Assembly: GCA_040757795.1 (NCBI GenBank)
Contig: JBFLWG010000021.1
Span: 1-16,411 of the forward strand
DNA: 16,411 nucleotides
Source: DYTO01 sp040757795
Lineage (GTDB): Archaea > Hadarchaeota > Hadarchaeia > Hadarchaeales > Hadarchaeaceae
Direction: 5' to 3'
The stretch's first letter is position 1; the number at the start of each line of letters is the position of its first letter. A program made the translations under genes and the position numbers. This document shows positions 13,397 to 16,411 of this stretch, piece by piece. The notes beneath the pieces are model-generated. The model was not told the DNA's origin. It searched no databases and worked only from the letters and a program-made list of their open reading frames with translations.

Positions 13397-13965
13397 ATCA
13401 CTCCCTTCGTGCTCGGGACCCCTCGCCTTCCCGACTTCCGCACGGCCTTGGAGATCGCGATGCCAACGGCCTTGAACATCGCCTCAGCCTTGTGGTGATC
13501 GTTGACCCCGCGGAGCACCTTGACGTGGAGGTTGAAACTCCCCTTGGTGGCGAACGTCTGGAGCAGGTGGATTATCATGTCGCTGCCCAAGTCGTCGAGC
13601 CTTTTGTTCGAGAACTCGGCCTCTATCTCAGGGAATGCCCGGCCGCCCAGGTCTATGGCAGCCATCACGAGGGCATCGTCCATCGGGACTATCGCGTCGC
13701 CCATCCTTGCTATCCCTGCCTTTTTCCCGAGGGCCTTCTCTAGGGCCTCGCCCAGCCCAATCACGGCATCCTCTGCTATGTGGTGCTCGAGGTCGCCCCT
13801 GGCCTTTAACTCCAGGTCGAGGCCGCCGTGTTTGGCGAGGCTCTGCAGGAGGTGGTCCAAAAACTTTATCGTGGTGTCGACCTTCGCCTTGCCCGAGCCA
13901 TCCAGGTTGAGCCTGACCTCCACCTCTGTCTCCTTTGTTTTCCTCCTGACCTTGCCGACCCTCAT
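13393..13965 (-). CDS. hisB: Imidazoleglycerol-phosphate dehydratase
   Basis: HisB dehydrates imidazoleglycerol phosphate to imidazoleacetol phosphate. The 190-residue protein is a monofunctional dehydratase. The manganese-binding histidine motifs are present: EHHIAED (His61, His62, Glu65) and NDHHKAEAMFKA (His157, His158, Glu161), along with FLDHLLQSLAKHG and PMDDALVMAAIDLGGR. The first motif is compact: GDLEHHIAED replaces the common GDLxxDDHHTVED, a shortening by about three residues that keeps both His and the Glu. The ATG overlaps the hisA stop as TAATG, and the 3' end overlaps hisD as ATGA, so translation is coupled on both sides. Confidence 0.96.
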   Translation of the reverse strand: MRVGKVRRKTKETEVEVRLNLDGSGKAKVDTTIKFLDHLLQSLAKHGGLDLELKARGDLEHHIAEDAVIGLGEALEKALGKKAGIARMGDAIVPMDDALVMAAIDLGGRAFPEIEAEFSNKRLDDLGSDMIIHLLQTFATKGSFNLHVKVLRGVNDHHKAEAMFKAVGIAISKAVRKSGRRGVPSTKGVI

Positions 13966-14687
13966 TACTTTGCCACCTCCATCGCCTGGGCCAGGGTGAA
14001 CTTGCCCTCGTAAAGGGCCTTCCCGATTATCACCCCGGCCGCGCCTGCGTCCCTCAGCTCCCAGATGTCGTCCAGCGACCCAACCCCGCCCGCTGCAATG
14101 ACAGGGATTTTCACGGCCCCCGCAACTTCCTCAGTCTCCTGAGCGGCCGCCCCCTCCATGCTGCCCTCAACATCCACACACGTGAAGATCAGGCTGCCCA
14201 CTCCCAAGGCTTCGAGCGTCTGCGCGAGTTCCGCCGGCGACATCCCTGTCTTCCTTTTCCAGCCCTCCACAAGGACCGCGCCCCCCCTGGAGTCTATCGC
14301 GGCCATGACCCTGGCGCCCCCGACCATCTCCACCAGAGCACGGACGAAATCATCGCCCCTGACGGCGGCCGTCCCGAGGATCACCCTTTCCGCCCCGATG
14401 CCGAGCATCTCGAAGGCCCTCTCAAGGTTCCTTATGCCGCCGCCCACCTGGACCTGAACGGCGGACCCCGCCACAAGCTCGGCTATCTTGACCAGGTTGT
14501 CACCTTTCCCCATGGCGGCGTCAAGGTCAACCACATGCAGGCACTCTGCGCCCTCAGACACCCACCTCATGGCCTGCTCAACCGGGTCCCCATACTTGAC
14601 TTCTGTCCCAATCCTTCCACCCACCATCTGGACGCACTCCCCCTGCATTATGTCGACGCTCGGGATCACGAGGAACCTCTCTTTCAA
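13965..14687 (-). CDS. hisA: ProFAR isomerase
   Basis: HisA opens the ribose of ProFAR in an Amadori rearrangement. It is a TIM barrel with two phosphate sites. The 240-residue protein shows IPSVDIMQGECVQM (Asp12, catalytic acid/base), HVVDLDAAMG, QVGGGIRN and ILGTAAV for one half, and AAIDSRGGAV (Asp132), FTCVDVEGSMEG and AAGGVGSLDDI for the other. The start is TTG at 14687, overlapping the hisG stop (TTGA) with GGGTG five bases upstream; no nearby ATG is suitable. It is HisA rather than HisF because the N-terminal Asp12 environment and the VEG pattern fit HisA. HisF is not seen in the window. Confidence 0.94.
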   Translation of the reverse strand: MKERFLVIPSVDIMQGECVQMVGGRIGTEVKYGDPVEQAMRWVSEGAECLHVVDLDAAMGKGDNLVKIAELVAGSAVQVQVGGGIRNLERAFEMLGIGAERVILGTAAVRGDDFVRALVEMVGGARVMAAIDSRGGAVLVEGWKRKTGMSPAELAQTLEALGVGSLIFTCVDVEGSMEGAAAQETEEVAGAVKIPVIAAGGVGSLDDIWELRDAGAAGVIIGKALYEGKFTLAQAMEVAK

Positions 14688-15547
14688 GGGAGCACCCTCT
14701 CTATCGGGATGACCAGGATGTCGCGGGCCCCGGCCTTCTTCACCTTCTGGACAACCTCGTCGACGAGCTCCGCCGCAACCACCGCCTGGACGGCCAGCAT
14801 GGACTCTGCTGACTCCACCCTTGAGACGGTCGGGCCGGACATGCCAGGCATGACCTTCTTTATCTTTTCCAGGGATTTCTCGGGGACATTCATCATCACG
14901 AGCTTCTTGCCCTTCGCCCGCACCACGCTTTCCAGAGCTGTTTTTATCCTCTCTATCTTCTCCCTCTTCGACTTGAGGCTCCTGGGGTTTGCGACGAGCC
15001 TAGCGGTGGACTCGAAGAGGGACTCAATCACCCGGAGGCCGTGGACCTTGATCGTCGTCCCTGTGCTTGTGAGGTCCACTATGACGTCGGCCGTGCCTAT
15101 CAGGGGGGTTATCTCGGCAGAGCCTGAGATCCTGGAAATCTCCGCCCTCACCTTCTTCTTTGAGAAGTACTTCCTCGCAAGGTTGGGGAACTCGGTGGCC
15201 ACCTTAAGGCCTGGCTTGAGGTCCTTGGGGCTTTTTATCCCAGACCTCTCGCTCGCGGCCACCACCATCCTCGCCGAGCCGAACCCAAAGTCGAGGAGCT
15301 CGGCCAGCTTCGCCCCGCTCTCTAGGACGAGGTCGAGTCCTGTTATCCCCATGTCGGCGGCGCCCTTCTCCACCAGGCTCGGGATGTCCTGGGCCCGGAC
15401 GAAGATGAGCTCAAGCTCCGGGTCCCTGGTCTTCGCGAAGAGCTGGCGGGCCGTCCTGTCAACCGTCCCTATCCCGGCGCCCTCAAGCACCCTTATCGCG
15501 GGCTCCTGCAGCCTGCCCTTGTTTGGTATGGCCAGCCTCACCTGCAA
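14684..15547 (-). CDS. hisG: ATP phosphoribosyltransferase, long form
   Basis: HisG catalyses the first step of histidine synthesis, ATP plus PRPP, and is the usual point of feedback control by histidine. The 287-residue protein is the long form: the catalytic domain runs to about residue 200 (VRLAIPNKGRLQEPA, GITGLDLVLESG, VATEFPNLARKYF and the PRPP loop ADVIVDLTSTGTTIK at 153-167). A C-terminal ACT-like regulatory domain follows (KKLVMMNVPEKSLEKIKKVM ... MLAVQAVV ... GARDILVIPIERVLP). It therefore should not need a HisZ partner. The start is TTG at 15547, with GGTGA four bases upstream. A GTG at 15541 that overlaps the hisC stop is the alternative. Confidence 0.95.
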   Translation of the reverse strand: MQVRLAIPNKGRLQEPAIRVLEGAGIGTVDRTARQLFAKTRDPELELIFVRAQDIPSLVEKGAADMGITGLDLVLESGAKLAELLDFGFGSARMVVAASERSGIKSPKDLKPGLKVATEFPNLARKYFSKKKVRAEISRISGSAEITPLIGTADVIVDLTSTGTTIKVHGLRVIESLFESTARLVANPRSLKSKREKIERIKTALESVVRAKGKKLVMMNVPEKSLEKIKKVMPGMSGPTVSRVESAESMLAVQAVVAAELVDEVVQKVKKAGARDILVIPIERVLP

Positions 15548-16411
15548 AATCTCACCCTCATCTTCTGCAGCTCACGGACCAGCCGCCTGTTCTGCTCTGG
15601 TGTGCCCACAGTTATCCTGATGTAGCTCTTCCCTGCCCCCCTAAATGCTGAGAGGTCGCGCACGAGGATGCCTCGCTTCGCCAAGATGTCGCAGAATTTT
15701 GATGAATCCACATCCCAACCGCTCAGGTCCACCATCAGGAAGTTGGCCTTGGAGGGCAGAGGGCGCAACCCGATCTTGCCGAGCTCCATTGAGAGGCGCT
15801 CCCGCTCGGACCTTATTGCTCTCACGACTTTTCTCACGTATGGGAGGTCCTTCAGGGATGCCAGGGCTGCGGCTTGAGCCAGTCTGTTGACGTTGAAGGG
15901 TGCCCTGACCCTTTCTATTATCTCAATCAACTCAGGGTTGCCGACGGCGTAACCCACCCGCATGCCGGCTAGCCCGAATGCCTTCGAGAAGGTGCGGAGC
16001 ACCAGCAGGTTCTTTTCTTCTGCGGCGATTTTCGCAGCCGAGCCGTCTGAGAAATCCACGTATGCCTCGTCGAGCACGACGAGCTTGCAGTTCTTCAGGA
16101 CCTTTCCAAGCCCGGCAGCCCCTATGCCGTTGCCGGTCGGGTTGTTCGGCCTGCCCAGGAAAGCCAGCTTTGTCACCTTGGCCGCGCTCGCCAGCTTTTC
16201 CAACTGCCATTCAAAGTCGGGCGGCTCCAGCCTTATGAAGAGCGGCCGCCCCCCGTAGAGGACGGCGGAAATCTCGTAGAGGTCGAAAGTAGGTGTGGGG
16301 ATCAGGACTTTGTCCCCGCTGTCGATGAATGCCTTGCAAATGAGGTCCATCAGCTCGTCGGAGCCGTTGCCTACCGACAAGCAGTCTTGGCCGACACCTA
16401 GGAAACCTGAT
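15538..16411 (-). CDS. hisC: Histidinol-phosphate aminotransferase, 5' end cut by window edge
   Basis: HisC transfers an amino group from glutamate to imidazoleacetol phosphate with PLP. About 290 residues are visible and the frame is open to the right edge, so roughly the first 60-80 residues are missing. Motifs: NGSDELMDLICKAF, PTPTFDLYEISAVLYGG, the cofactor-binding FLGRPNNPTGN, VVLDEAYVDFS, and RTFSKAFGLAGMRVGYA, where the Lys is the Schiff-base residue. SYIRITVGTPEQNRRL near the end is the substrate Arg region. The upstream frame contains no needed start; the TTG at 16380 inside the window is not the start because conserved sequence continues beyond it. It overlaps hisG by 10 bases. Confidence 0.94.
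   Translation of the reverse strand, partial: SGFLGVGQDCLSVGNGSDELMDLICKAFIDSGDKVLIPTPTFDLYEISAVLYGGRPLFIRLEPPDFEWQLEKLASAAKVTKLAFLGRPNNPTGNGIGAAGLGKVLKNCKLVVLDEAYVDFSDGSAAKIAAEEKNLLVLRTFSKAFGLAGMRVGYAVGNPELIEIIERVRAPFNVNRLAQAAALASLKDLPYVRKVVRAIRSERERLSMELGKIGLRPLPSKANFLMVDLSGWDVDSSKFCDILAKRGILVRDLSAFRGAGKSYIRITVGTPEQNRRLVRELQKMRVRFCR

Noticed and set aside
14535..15620. Plus-strand frame of 361 codons opposite hisG
   Set aside because: Its Ser/Pro/Arg-rich composition is typical of the antisense of a GC-rich gene, and hisG on the other strand has full family motifs.

Overview
The window reads as a piece of an archaeal chromosome. Evidence: archaeal-type NMN adenylyltransferase (NadM), RNA 3'-phosphate cyclase (RtcA), a short ThiC, GGTGA/GGTGG ribosome-binding sites, several TATA-like boxes placed about 24-32 bases before a start codon (leaderless transcripts), and membrane-anchored winged-helix regulators. 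A euryarchaeal or related deep lineage seems likely, but the taxon cannot be fixed from sequence reading alone. No tRNA, rRNA, CRISPR array or insertion sequence was found, and no gene-free stretch exceeds about 235 bases.

Layout. (1) 1-1047, minus: a class V (alanine-glyoxylate/serine-pyruvate type) aminotransferase that runs off the left edge. (2) 1149-2569, minus: a two-gene unit of a secreted helical plus beta-repeat protein and a 68-residue single-pass membrane protein, ending in a hairpin/T-tract terminator. (3) 2803-3531, plus, divergent from (2): a signal-peptide/beta-domain/transmembrane/winged-helix regulator. (4) thiC (minus) and nadM (plus), divergent from a 96-base spacer: thiamin and NAD cofactor genes. 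(5) 5576-9112: an AT-richer segment in which a 622-residue secreted beta-propeller protein (minus) is flanked on both sides by two homologous membrane-anchored winged-helix proteins (both plus). (6) A minimal alkyltransferase-domain protein (minus) and rtcA (plus), divergent from a 28-base spacer. (7) 10495-16411, minus: a tightly packed histidine operon in the order hisC (cut by the right edge)-hisG-hisA-hisB-hisD-hisE-hisI, followed 8 bases later by a SpoIIM-family membrane protein. hisH and hisF are not in the window.

The ordinary part is the histidine operon, with stop/start overlaps at most joints and TTG starts for hisG and hisA, plus the cofactor genes. The unusual part is the repeated pairing of secreted or surface proteins with membrane-tethered DNA-binding proteins. 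In the 8037-8143 intergenic region between the beta-propeller gene and its divergent regulator lies a perfect inverted repeat with 13-base arms and a 6-base spacer, overlapping the likely core promoters of both genes, with a third half-site next to it. My inference is a surface-sensing, self-controlled one-component system in which a membrane winged-helix protein binds this operator and controls itself and the beta-propeller protein.
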